Of a stretch of DNA of 64,000 nucleotides, positions 8,601-15,042 are shown in pieces. The stretch is taken from positions 86,630-150,629 of the forward strand of contig CAVPUV010000027.1 in assembly GCA_963708905.1 (NCBI GenBank), given 5' to 3'. Under the pieces are notes generated by a model. The model had not been told where the DNA came from. It saw only the letters and a list, made by a program, of their open reading frames with translations, and did no database searches. Positions within the stretch are counted from its first letter, which is position 1; each line of letters begins with the position of its first letter. The stretch comes from SHZL01 sp963708905 (GTDB taxonomy: Bacteria; Pseudomonadota; Gammaproteobacteria; Xanthomonadales; SZUA-36). The position numbers were made by a program, and so were the translations under genes.

Positions 8601-9501
8601 ATGCGTTCAGCGGCGTGGTCGTCACCGTGCCCGAAGTGCAGCTCAGGGCCACCGGCACCGTTGCGGTACTGTTGGGGATGAAATCCTTGTTGACCGTGAT
8701 CGTAGCCGGCTCGGCGCAAGGGTCGGGGACAACAAATGTGGTGTTATCGGTCGTGACTGTCGAGCCGAACGCCAATGCCCTGCCGATCAAACTTGACGAA
8801 TCTCCAAACGTAATACTGAGACCAGCGGCAGTGCCGCGAAAGATGTTGCCGGTGAAATTGGCGTTCGCGCCAATGGTTGTTGCGCCTTCAGGCACCCAGA
8901 ATACGTCGTTCTCGCAGGCGCCGCCTGCCACGACAACATTCGAATTGGCTCCAGTGGTAATCTCTCCACCCGGCCTGAAGATGTAAACACCGGTACCGGT
9001 CAAGGTCACTGTCGTGCTTGCAGTTATGCTCATGGCGCCCGTGCTGGAATAGCAACCGGGAGGGAATTCTCCGGGCGTGCCGCCGCCGATGCTTATAGCG
9101 TTCAGAGCGACGGCAGCGCCGATCGGTGTACAGTCTTGAGAAATCAGATCGGCCCGGGCCGCATTCTGGTCCGTCCCGGTAACGGCAGGACAAGGCACAA
9201 CCGTTGCGCCACCGATAAACGGAACGACCGCAGGTGCCGTGGTATAGCAAACATCACCATCGATGGTGGTTCCGGCCGTGGTATTGGTAAAGGTCGCGGA
9301 AACAATCGCATATGGGTTGGTCGATCCAAGGTTCGGCGCGGTCGCGGCCAATGCTGGAGAAGTCTGGATGAACAAAAGCAAGACAACCGAAACCAGGCTG
9401 GCACAAACAAAGGAGCGCGGTCGGCATTGCCCGGGCCCGACTTCGACCATAGCTGGCGTAACGGGTTGAAACTGTACAGCAGCACTCCTATGCGTCGTCA
9501 T
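5608..9501 (-). CDS. Ice-binding-domain (DUF3494) repeat adhesin with IPTL-CTERM anchor
   Basis: 1,297 residues. The N-terminus carries a long signal sequence (hydrophobic stretch about 28-52, SPALAA cleavage region), then a DUF3494 ice-binding-like domain (about 53-265: APNLGSTNPYAIVSATFTN, GTTIDGDVCYTTAP, FPPGCYSSTGAMSI, TGTGVYIFRPGGEI). Nine 88-residue repeats follow (about 267-1058), each with T-I-x-V-N-K-D-F at the start, ATETVPAGY in the middle and C-x-I-T-N-T near the end, then two diverged repeat-like domains. The C-terminus IPTLGQHG plus a hydrophobic helix and RRFA is an IPTL-CTERM sorting signal. The Lys-Glu-Asn layout per repeat resembles CnaB prealbumin folds with intramolecular isopeptide bonds; each repeat also has four cysteines. 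Probably a long surface stalk for adhesion. Ice binding itself is not shown. Confidence 0.87.
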   Translation of the reverse strand: MTTHRSAAVQFQPVTPAMVEVGPGQCRPRSFVCASLVSVVLLLFIQTSPALAATAPNLGSTNPYAIVSATFTNTTAGTTIDGDVCYTTAPAVVPFIGGATVVPCPAVTGTDQNAARADLISQDCTPIGAAVALNAISIGGGTPGEFPPGCYSSTGAMSITASTTVTLTGTGVYIFRPGGEITTGANSNVVVAGGACENDVFWVPEGATTIGANANFTGNIFRGTAAGLSITFGDSSSLIGRALAFGSTVTTDNTTFVVPDPCAEPATITVNKDFIPNSTATVPVALSCTSGTVTTTPLNASEALPAVFTVTGASPGATCTATETVPAGYTASQGDCVGVALGGSCTITNTLNSETIVVNKDFIPNSTATVPVTLSCTSGTVTTTPLNASEALSAVFTVTGASPGATCTATETVPAGYTANQANCVGVALGGTCTITNTLNSNTIAVSKDFIPNSVATVPVSLTCTTGTVTTTPLNAAEGTPAVFTVTGASPGATCTATETVPAGYTANQTNCVGVALGGSCTITNTLNNNTIVVNKDFSPNSIATVPVALTCTTGTVTTTPLNTSESIPAVFTVTGASPGATCTATETVPAGYTANQANCVNVALGGSCTITNTINSNTIVVNKDFTPNSVATVPVALTCTTGTVTTTPLNASESIPAVFTVTGASPGATCTATETVSGGYTANQSNCVNVLLGGSCTITNTLSSNTITVNKDFTPNSITTVPVVLTCTSGTVTATPLNASEAIPAVFTVNGASPGATCTATETVPAGYTANQSNCVNVALGGTCTITNTLNNNTIVVNKDFSPNSVATVPVALTCTSGTVTTTPLNAAEGAPAVFTVTGASPGATCTATETVPAGYTGNQLDCVDVALGGSCEITNTLNSNTIVVQKDFSPNSVATVPVALTCTSGTVTSTPLNASEALPVVFTVTGASPGATCTATETVPAGYEANQTDCVNVSLGGSCEITNTINGDTIVVNKDFSPNSVDTVAVALTCTSGTVTTTPLDASEALPAVFTVTGADPDVTCTATETVPDGYTANQADCVDVPLGSSCEITNIQDNPPGRATFRVIKDFTDGNPMDVEVTISCNSGLPIEQSKDINENSGVEFVVTSFDAGELDCDVTETLVPGYTPAYTASAATGQGLVSHDNEGCHFDDVASGQFVCSIVNTPGLVDIEIEKLWVIDGTGGEGVDTRYSLRLNCDEPIGLVDVFEGEGSDTFSVQVAPQFPSTHCWIVETVFASGVEVDNDCTDLVISAAQGGDSCLITNTVFFEGIPTLGQHGIAILALLLLSVGLVGFRRFA
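6328..8703 (-). repeat. Nine tandem 264-bp repeats inside the adhesin gene
   Basis: Nine in-frame units of exactly 88 codons. Unit starts (TITVNKDF or TIVVNKDF) fall every 264 bp from 8703 downwards. Units differ mainly at a few positions (STATV/SVATV, NASEALP/NAAEGTP/NTSESIP), and long blocks are identical in DNA, for example the ATCTATETVPAGYTAN segment. This implies recent homogenisation by recombination, and copy number is likely to vary between strains or be mis-assembled. Confidence 0.95.
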
Positions 9502-9907
9502 GAAAACACCCCGGCATTAAAATATGGTTGATGAGGGCGAACTCTGAAGCGCAAAATTCCCAAAAATTTCCGGCAGCCCTCTGTTCCAATATATTCACAG
9601 AGCCATCTCTGGTCTGTGCGCTAGCGTACAGTTCGCCTGGTCAGATCGGATGAACCGGAAAGTCCCGCCGTTGCCATCCACTCCGGGGTTGCCGAATCGG
9701 ATTCTCGCCGGGGAATTTTTGCAACACAGCCGGCCACCTTTTCTACGATGCCATGGCATTCGCTGGATGTGCGGTAGAATCAGTGAACGCAGGCCCGCCC
9801 CGAAGCAGGACGTGCCAACGGTGGGGTGCAAGCAGGATACATCGGAAAAGGGGCCGGATACAGTAATAGCCGGGAAATCAAATTGTATCCGGCCCCATTT
9901 TCATTCG
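9502..9907. other. Intergenic region without a recognised gene
   Basis: About 400 bases between the start of the adhesin gene and the stop of the small secreted protein, both on the minus strand. It should hold the adhesin promoter and contains the 12-bp inverted repeat described separately. No coding frame with family resemblance was seen on either strand. Confidence 0.5.
9850..9896 (-). terminator. 12-bp perfect inverted repeat, likely terminator
   Basis: GGGGCCGGATAC at 9850-9861 pairs with GTATCCGGCCCC at 9885-9896 around a 23-base loop. On the minus strand the stem is followed by TTTTCC, and it starts 12 bases past the stop of the small secreted protein, so it can act as that gene's terminator. 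The flanking ATTTT on the other side would allow bidirectional use, and the sequence could also be a dispersed repeat end. Confidence 0.5.
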
Positions 9908-10330
9908 CTATGGGACAAAAATGGGCGGCTCGCACTCATCTTCCACAAGCACGCCCAAGTCCTCCACCATCACCTCGAGCAAGTCCATTTTGTCCTGCAA
10001 CAATTCCAGCTGAGTCTTGGTCTGGACCTGCAGCGTAATTTGGACTAACGACAGTGGCAGCTTTATAGGGGGCAGCCCGGCCGATGCTTGGATAACGCTG
10101 CATCCCGAGATAGACCCCCCGCACGCGACGACCGTCCCATCCGGGAAGATGCAGGCGTAGTAGCCGCTTTCATTGGGGGGTGAATAGGTCCCTCCGTTTT
10201 CAAAGCAATAGCCCTCAATTTGGCTTGGAGAGTTGGAGCCAGACGGTAGCGGTGGAGCAGCCTGGGATACGGATATGGTCAATAGCAGGAAAATCGTAAA
10301 CAGACTTACGACGACGGATTTCAATTTCAT
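9908..10330 (-). CDS. Small secreted protein of unknown function
   Basis: 140 residues with a clear Sec signal (MKLKSVVVSLFTIFLLLTIS, cleavage after VSQA). The mature part has four cysteines in a compact region (YCFENGGTYSPPNESGYYAC, IFPDGTVVACGG, SGC) and a C-terminal amphipathic helix (about 100-128, QVQTKTQLELLQDKMDLLEV) that could form a coiled coil. A strong AAGGAGAG ribosome-binding site lies seven bases before the ATG. The family is not recognised. It sits between two surface-protein genes on the same strand. Confidence 0.75.
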   Translation of the reverse strand: MKLKSVVVSLFTIFLLLTISVSQAAPPLPSGSNSPSQIEGYCFENGGTYSPPNESGYYACIFPDGTVVACGGSISGCSVIQASAGLPPIKLPLSLVQITLQVQTKTQLELLQDKMDLLEVMVEDLGVLVEDECEPPIFVP

Positions 10331-10541
10331 GGAGACTCTCCTTGAGAATTCGAGTTTGTACGATCAACTCTGTGGATGACCCGCATGTTGGTACAGCCCG
10401 GTTGTTCCGCACATGCGAAATACCCCAAGGCAGCCGGCGGCCCGGCAGGTATTCGAGCCGCCATTATCCGGCGTTCAACTGACTATCTGCGCCGACCGTC
10501 GCTGATGGGCCGAATGGGAGACAGGGCGAATCATGGGGTGC

Positions 10542-11825
10542 CTAGGTGCCATCGTTGACGAACTCGCAGTCGAAGAAAATGTCTGCTACGTCTCCGAAGC
10601 AGGCATCCAGGGTTCCGGCGCCGCCGTCGAGCAGGTCAACGTCTTCGTTGCCAACCAGAATGTCGTCTCCCCCCAGGCCGGACAGCTGGTCCTGGCCGCT
10701 TCCTCCAACAAGGGTGTTCGGCCCGTCGTCGCCGGTCAGAATATTGCCGAAGTTGCCGCCGGTCAGCTTCTCGACGCTCAGGTAGGTCTCGTAGTAGTTT
10801 CCGACGCCGCCGTACCCGTCCTGACGGGCTCCGCCGAGATCCGCGTCCACCGGGCCCGACGCCGTCTGCGCCGTGACCTCGTCAATCCCTTCCCCGCCGT
10901 GGACCTGGTCGATTCCGGCTTCGCCGGCGATGGCGTCGTCGCCGTCGCCGGCGTTAATGACGTCATTCCCGTCCTGGCCGTTGAGGACATCGTTGCCAGG
11001 ACCTCCGGCGAGCCCATCGATTCCGCCGCCGGCGACAATGATGTCGTTCCCGCCAATGCCGCTGAGGAAGTTGCTGGCGTCGTCACCGGTGATGAAGTCG
11101 TCGAAGGCACTGCCGTTCACGTCTTCGATGCCGGAGTAGCTGTCGGTGCCGCCGTAGCCATCGTCGCCCTGCCCGGTGGCGAGGTTGACCTCGACTGGAC
11201 CAGGGAAGAACTGGAAGTTGAGAAGGTCGATTCCGGCCCCGCCGTCGATGACGTCGTTGCCGAACCACCCAGAAATGGCGTCGTCGCCGTCGCCTCCCAC
11301 CAGCCAATCGTCGCCGTCGCCGCCGCTGAGCTCATCGCGCCCTACGCCGCCCTTGACAATGTCGTTGCCCGCGTCACCCGACAGGCCATCGTCACCCTCT
11401 TCGCCCTCGATTTCGTCATCGCCGTCCTCACCAAGGATCAAGTCGAACCCCGCACCGCCATTCACAGTGTCGTCCCCCGCGCCGGCTAAGATCGTGTCGT
11501 CGCCGTCACCACCCCGAATGATGTCGTTGCCAGGGCCCGAGATAATATTGTCGTTGCCGCCCAACCCTTCGATGACGTGGTCACCCGACAGATTCGCACA
11601 CCAGATGATGTCGTCGCCGGGGGTGCCGATGATCATGTCCTTTTTGTGCTTGACTCCGGGTGATACGGACGAGCATTTGCCGTGATGTGCGTCGGCTACC
11701 GGAATCAGCGCCAGCTGGAAAAGCAAGAGCGCGAGCGTTAAGACGGGCAGCATGCCGCGCCGGGTGTTTCCAGGATTGCGCCGATACGCCAGCGCCGATT
11801 TTGCAGGATTCATATGGTTGTTCAT
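10542..11825 (-). CDS. Secreted RTX-type calcium-binding repeat protein
   Basis: The ATG at 11825 (MNNHMNPAKSALAYRRNPGN) is preferred over more upstream frame positions because GGAGGGAAG precedes it by about five bases. This gives 427 residues: a signal peptide (hydrophobic 26-45, cleavage near VADA), then about 330 residues of nonapeptide RTX repeats such as GGDGDDTILAGAGDDTVNGG, IEGLGGNDNIISGPGNDIIR and LSGLGGDDILVG, interrupted by two non-repeat inserts (FFPGPVEVNLATGQGDDGYG and VTAQTASGPVDADLGGARQD). RTX repeats fold into a calcium-filled beta-roll outside the cell. An N-terminal signal is unusual, since RTX exoproteins normally use a C-terminal type I secretion signal. The leader and first 24 codons are duplicated at 14.2 kb. 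Confidence 0.85.
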   Translation of the reverse strand: MNNHMNPAKSALAYRRNPGNTRRGMLPVLTLALLLFQLALIPVADAHHGKCSSVSPGVKHKKDMIIGTPGDDIIWCANLSGDHVIEGLGGNDNIISGPGNDIIRGGDGDDTILAGAGDDTVNGGAGFDLILGEDGDDEIEGEEGDDGLSGDAGNDIVKGGVGRDELSGGDGDDWLVGGDGDDAISGWFGNDVIDGGAGIDLLNFQFFPGPVEVNLATGQGDDGYGGTDSYSGIEDVNGSAFDDFITGDDASNFLSGIGGNDIIVAGGGIDGLAGGPGNDVLNGQDGNDVINAGDGDDAIAGEAGIDQVHGGEGIDEVTAQTASGPVDADLGGARQDGYGGVGNYYETYLSVEKLTGGNFGNILTGDDGPNTLVGGSGQDQLSGLGGDDILVGNEDVDLLDGGAGTLDACFGDVADIFFDCEFVNDGT

Positions 11826-11942
11826 GGACTTCCCTCCAGCCGTCTGTGGGTGTGCCGCCAGCTCCGGGCGGCTGATGCCCGGCGCTGTGGCTCTTACAGG
11901 GGATATCGGATTTCGCGGGCGAAACCCGACAAGAGGGGGGTC
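11826..11942 (-). promoter_or_regulatory. Structured 5' leader of the RTX gene (copy A of a duplicated leader)
   Basis: Between about 11942 and the RTX start, the transcript can form an 11-bp hairpin (TCGGGTTTCGC/GCGAAATCCGA, 11929-11906), enclosed by CTCTT/AAGAG (11935-11931 with 11895-11891). A second GC-rich stem, CCGGGC/GCCCGG, lies nearer the ribosome-binding site. The same leader recurs at 14212-14325 and, in part, at 14912-15015. It does not match the c-di-GMP GEMM consensus; the class is unknown. Confidence 0.5.
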
Positions 11943-11946
11943 TAGC

Positions 11947-11984
11947 AGCCTGTCGGACTTAGTATATTTGGGGTCAGAGTAAAA
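11947..11984. repeat. Repeat fragments: 15-bp element end plus GGGGTCAGAG motif
   Basis: AGCCTGTCGGACTTA at 11947-11961 is identical to the terminal inverted repeat of the palindromic element at 23435-23598. It is followed by GGGGTCAGAGTAAAA (11970-11984), whose core recurs in inverted form at 14434-14443. Both look like debris of dispersed repeats. Confidence 0.5.
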
Positions 11985-12145
11985 ACTGAGGACAACACGG
12001 GATTGATTCTTGCGGATAGGCACTTGTGCCTAATTCGGACAAGTATCTTCTCCCTTTTTTTCCGTTTTGTTTGATCAGCGTGGTACGGGGGTAAGCCAGA
12101 CCTCGCCGTGGCGGTTAATGGGCGGCCCCATTATCTCGGTGCCAG

Positions 12146-12176
12146 AAAAAAGCCCGGCGGCCGAAGCCACCGGGCT
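12146..12176 (-). terminator. Rho-independent terminator of the YVTN propeller gene
   Basis: On the minus strand, AGCCCGG, a 12-base centre that can extend the stem, and CCGGGCT are followed by six T residues. It begins about 25 bases past the gene's stop codon. Confidence 0.85.
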
Positions 12177-12200
12177 CTCAAGTCCAGAAAGGGCCCTGAA

Positions 12201-13988
12201 CTAGGGGTCTATCCAGCAACCCGGATTTTCGGGGTCCTCGATTTGGCCCGCCAGGGGTCCCGTAAGCGGGCATTGGTCCGCGCCGTCCTCGACGTCGTCA
12301 CCGTCGGTGTCCGCATTGCAGGGGTCGGTCAGCGGTTCATCCCGCACCTCCGCGAGGTCCGTGCGGCCGTCGCCGTCCTCGTCGCCGCTGCCGTCGCCAA
12401 CGAGGCCGCCGCCGTTGAGGTCCTTGACCGCCGCGAGCAGCAAGGGCCCGCTCTCGAAGAGCGGCGGCAAGAGCTCGCCGGTGGATTCGTCACGCAAGGG
12501 CTTGCCGTCCTCGTCGACCGCGAATACCTGCGCGCCGTCGTTGAGGGAAAGCGGTCCGCAGGAGGCGGGGGCGTAGCGCTTGGCATTTTTTACCGGCCGC
12601 CCGCGCGTTTCGGCCCCCACGCTGAGGGTCGAGCTGGAGAGGCTGGCATCCGGCGTCCACACGATCAATGTGGCGCTCTTGTTGTTGGGCTTGTGGTTGG
12701 CCGCGGCCACATCCACCGTGCCGGTGCCGGCGTTGCCGTCGGCGCCGCTGCCGAAGCCGTCTTCGATCTCGTTAGCGGCCACGTCCGTGACCTGCCATTC
12801 GGCCGGCACTGTGTCGAGGATCAGCACCGCGGGGCCGTCCGGGTTGGCATAGGTCATGGCGAAGTCGTACTCGGTCGGGTCGCTCTGACCAACTTCGACC
12901 ACCACGTCGATCTCGCCATCCGCGTCCACGTCCGGGCCGCTGATGAGGGTTTTGCCGATGGCGCTTGGCGGTTGCGGTGTTATGGCCACGGCGTTAGCGC
13001 CGTCCCCGACGACCACGGTGGCCACCACAGTATTGTCCGCGGTGTCGATCACCGAGACATTGTCGGAGCCACTATTGGCGACGTAGGCGAAAACGCCGTC
13101 CGGGGTGATCGCCACGCCTTCAGGGAAGTCCCCGACGGGCACGGTGTCCGCCACGGTGTTGGTCGCGGTGTCAATCACCGAGACGGTGTTGGAGAGAGCA
13201 TTGGTGACGTAAGCGAAAGCGCCGTCCGGGGTGATCGCCACGCCAACAGGGAAGTCCCCGACGGGCACGGTGTCCGCCACGGTGTTGGTTAAGGTGTCGA
13301 TCACCGAGACGGTGCGGGAGAGATTGACGACGTAGGCGAAAGCGCCGTCCGGGGTGATGGCCACGCCAACAGGGCCGTCCCCAACGGCCACCGGGGCCCC
13401 CACGACGGAGTTGGTTGCGGTGTCGATCACCGAGACGTTGTTGGAGCTTTCATTGGTGACGTAGGCGAAAGCGCCGTCCGGGGTGATGGCCACGCCTTCA
13501 GGGAAGTTCCCGACGGACACGGTGTCCGCCACGGTGTTGGTTAAGGTGTCGATCACCGAGACGTTGTTGGAGAATTCATTGGTGACGTAGGCGAAAGCGC
13601 CGTCCGGGGTGATGGCCACGCCCAAAGGGAAGTTCCCGACGGACACGGTGTCCGCCACGGTGTTGGTTGCGGTATCGATCACCGAGACGGTGCCGGCAGC
13701 AGCATTGGCGACGTAGGCGAAAGCGCCGTCCGGGGTGATGGCCACGCCCAAAGGGAGGTCCCCGACGGACACGGTGTCCGCCACGGTGTTGTCCGCGGTA
13801 TCGATCACCGAGACGGTATCGGAGCCACCATTAGCGACGTAAGCGAAGGGATCCGCGCCTGCCTTCGGCGCATCGAGCGTGAAACCCAGCGCCACCAGAG
13901 CCAGAATCGAGCGGTGGATGATCGACCCGCGAACGCGATTGAAGTCGCCGCGTTTCGCGCGCAACCCGGTTTTTCCTACGGTGATCAT
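12201..13988 (-). CDS. Secreted YVTN beta-propeller protein with thrombospondin-3-like tail
   Basis: Seven 42-residue YVTN repeats (positions 13850 to 12965; for example AFAYVTNESSNNVSVIDTAT and GVAITPDG) suggest a seven-bladed propeller. A C-terminal region follows (SGPDVDADGEIDVVVEVGQS to APASCGPLSL, similar to choice-of-anchor domains of surface proteins), then calcium-binding thrombospondin type 3-like motifs (DEDGDGRTDLAEV, NADTDGDDVEDGADQCP). The ATG at 13988 (MITVGKTG) is chosen because GAGG lies about nine bases upstream; an in-frame ATG at 14033 has no ribosome-binding site. That start gives a signal peptide with a basic N-region and cleavage near KAGA. Probably periplasmic or surface-exposed and binding; the partner is unknown. 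A strong terminator follows. Confidence 0.85.
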   Translation of the reverse strand: MITVGKTGLRAKRGDFNRVRGSIIHRSILALVALGFTLDAPKAGADPFAYVANGGSDTVSVIDTADNTVADTVSVGDLPLGVAITPDGAFAYVANAAAGTVSVIDTATNTVADTVSVGNFPLGVAITPDGAFAYVTNEFSNNVSVIDTLTNTVADTVSVGNFPEGVAITPDGAFAYVTNESSNNVSVIDTATNSVVGAPVAVGDGPVGVAITPDGAFAYVVNLSRTVSVIDTLTNTVADTVPVGDFPVGVAITPDGAFAYVTNALSNTVSVIDTATNTVADTVPVGDFPEGVAITPDGVFAYVANSGSDNVSVIDTADNTVVATVVVGDGANAVAITPQPPSAIGKTLISGPDVDADGEIDVVVEVGQSDPTEYDFAMTYANPDGPAVLILDTVPAEWQVTDVAANEIEDGFGSGADGNAGTGTVDVAAANHKPNNKSATLIVWTPDASLSSSTLSVGAETRGRPVKNAKRYAPASCGPLSLNDGAQVFAVDEDGKPLRDESTGELLPPLFESGPLLLAAVKDLNGGGLVGDGSGDEDGDGRTDLAEVRDEPLTDPCNADTDGDDVEDGADQCPLTGPLAGQIEDPENPGCWIDP

Positions 13989-14124
13989 GTCTTGGTACCT
14001 CGCATGGTGAAAAGTGAATGAAATCTTAAGCATCAGGTGAATCGCCGCACCTGGCCGATGACCGGCATCGGGACGGTCCGGTCGACCGACAGGGAATTAG
14101 TTAGTTGTACTATGTTATTAATGC

Positions 14125-14211
14125 CTAGCCACTCGGATGTCGTCGCCGGGCGTTTCCAGGATTGCGCCGATACGCCAGCGGCGATCTTGCAGGATTCATA
14201 TGGTCGTTCAT
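14125..14211 (-). pseudogene. Truncated duplicate of the RTX gene 5' end (28 codons)
   Basis: ATG at 14211 encodes MNDHMNPARSPLAYRRNPGN followed by ARRRHPSG and a TAG at 14127-14125. The first 21 residues match the RTX gene start (MNNHMNPAKSALAYRRNPGN) with five differences, and the GGAGGGAAG ribosome-binding site and leader are also copied. The frame departs from the parent after codon 21 and stops. It is a promoter-proximal stub, possibly still transcribed. Confidence 0.75.
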
Positions 14212-14325
14212 GGGCTTCCCTCCAGCCGTCTGTGGGTGTGCCGCCGGCTCCGGCCGGCTGATGCCCGGCGCTGGCTCTTACAGGGGATATCGGATTTCGT
14301 GGGCGAAACCCGACAAGAGGGGGTC
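14212..14325 (-). repeat. Leader copy B
   Basis: This segment plus the adjoining stub (14147-14325) aligns with 11761-11942 at roughly 90% identity. The 11-bp hairpin is kept except for one loop-closing base change, and the downstream GC stem is re-formed from altered bases (GCCGG/CCGGC). It feeds only the 28-codon stub. Confidence 0.75.
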
Positions 14326-14364
14326 GAGGCAGGGCTTGTGCCGGGTCGGCGTTCCCGGCCGGCG

Positions 14365-14425
14365 GCGGGAAACGCTCAGGGCGTCGTGGCCTGCTCCTGG
14401 AGAAGGGCCTGAGCGTCGAGCGTCT
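14365..14425 (-). repeat. Duplicated fragment of the Ser/Thr kinase gene 3' end
   Basis: 61 bp matching 15032-15092 with two or three mismatches. It covers the last codons of the kinase (ALLQEQATTP region), its stop codon and about ten bases beyond. It is followed at 14426-14448 by an AAAAGGG...CCCTTTT hairpin containing the GGGGTCAGAG motif. Confidence 0.8.
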
Positions 14426-14465
14426 GAAAAGGGCTCTGACCCCTTTTCCGGACCCCTTCCGCTGA

Positions 14466-14925
14466 TCAATTGTCTTCTAATAAGCTTCCGGCTACCCAGT
14501 CGTCTATACCTGTCGCACTTCGTCCATTCCCGCCGCTGACTGACGAATAGAATGCGGTGGCAGCGTTATTTTCCCCGCCGCTGACTGACGAATTGTATGC
14601 GGTGGCAAAGTTACTTTCCCCGCCACTGACTGACGAACTGGGACCGCTGGCTTCGTTAAGGTACCCGCCGCTGACTGACGCACCAACACCGCTGGCTATG
14701 TTTTGATTGCCACCACTAACAGACGAAAAGCCACCGCTGGCCAAGTGTCCGAACCCGCCGCTGACTGACGAGCCCAAACCGCTGGCAATGTGTTGCTGCC
14801 CACCGCTAATTGACGCAAACCCGGCGGAAGTTTCGTTGTTAATGCCAACTACCATGCCGCCGTACGCAGAGAAATTGTTGAATTTTCCGATAACGAGATT
14901 GTGAGAACCGCACGCCGTCGGCTCC
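14466..14925 (-). pseudogene. 5'-truncated beta-roll repeat protein (YadA-head-like 15-residue repeats)
   Basis: From ATG 14855 the frame encodes 129 residues of 15-residue repeats (SSVSGGFGHLASGGF, SSVSGGNQNIASGVG, ASVSGGYLNEASGPS and so on), ending in the terminus GIDDWVAGSLLEDN. The frame is open upstream with recognisable family sequence (ACGSHNLVIGKFNNFSAYGG) but runs into leader copy C near 14912 with no start codon or signal peptide. Proteins with such repeats form left-handed beta-rolls at cell surfaces. The N-terminal half was lost when the duplicated leader joined it; expression from the internal ATG is possible but unsupported. Confidence 0.7.
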
Positions 14926-15015
14926 GGGCGGCTGATGGCCGGCGCTGGCTCTTACAGGGGATATCGGATTTCGCGGGCGAAACCCGACAAGAGGGGGTCT
15001 AGCAGCCTGTCGGAC
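14912..15015. repeat. Leader copy C fused to the end of a palindromic element
   Basis: 14912-15003 repeats the leader hairpin segment of copy A (the stem 14964-14987 is identical). It runs directly into AGCCTGTCGGACTTA at 15004-15018 and then ACTGATCTACTGCGG. That 32-base run (15004-15035) matches the right end of the element at 23435-23598 with two differences. Confidence 0.75.
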
Positions 15016-15042
15016 TTAGGACTGATCTACTGCGGGAAACGC

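Noticed and set aside
6328..8703. CRISPR array
   Set aside because: The 264-bp units are coding and adjacent without spacers; they are protein repeats.
11826..11942. c-di-GMP (GEMM) riboswitch in the RTX leader
   Set aside because: The conserved CACGCA...AGGGCAAACC-type core is absent; only hairpins are shared, so the leader class is left open.
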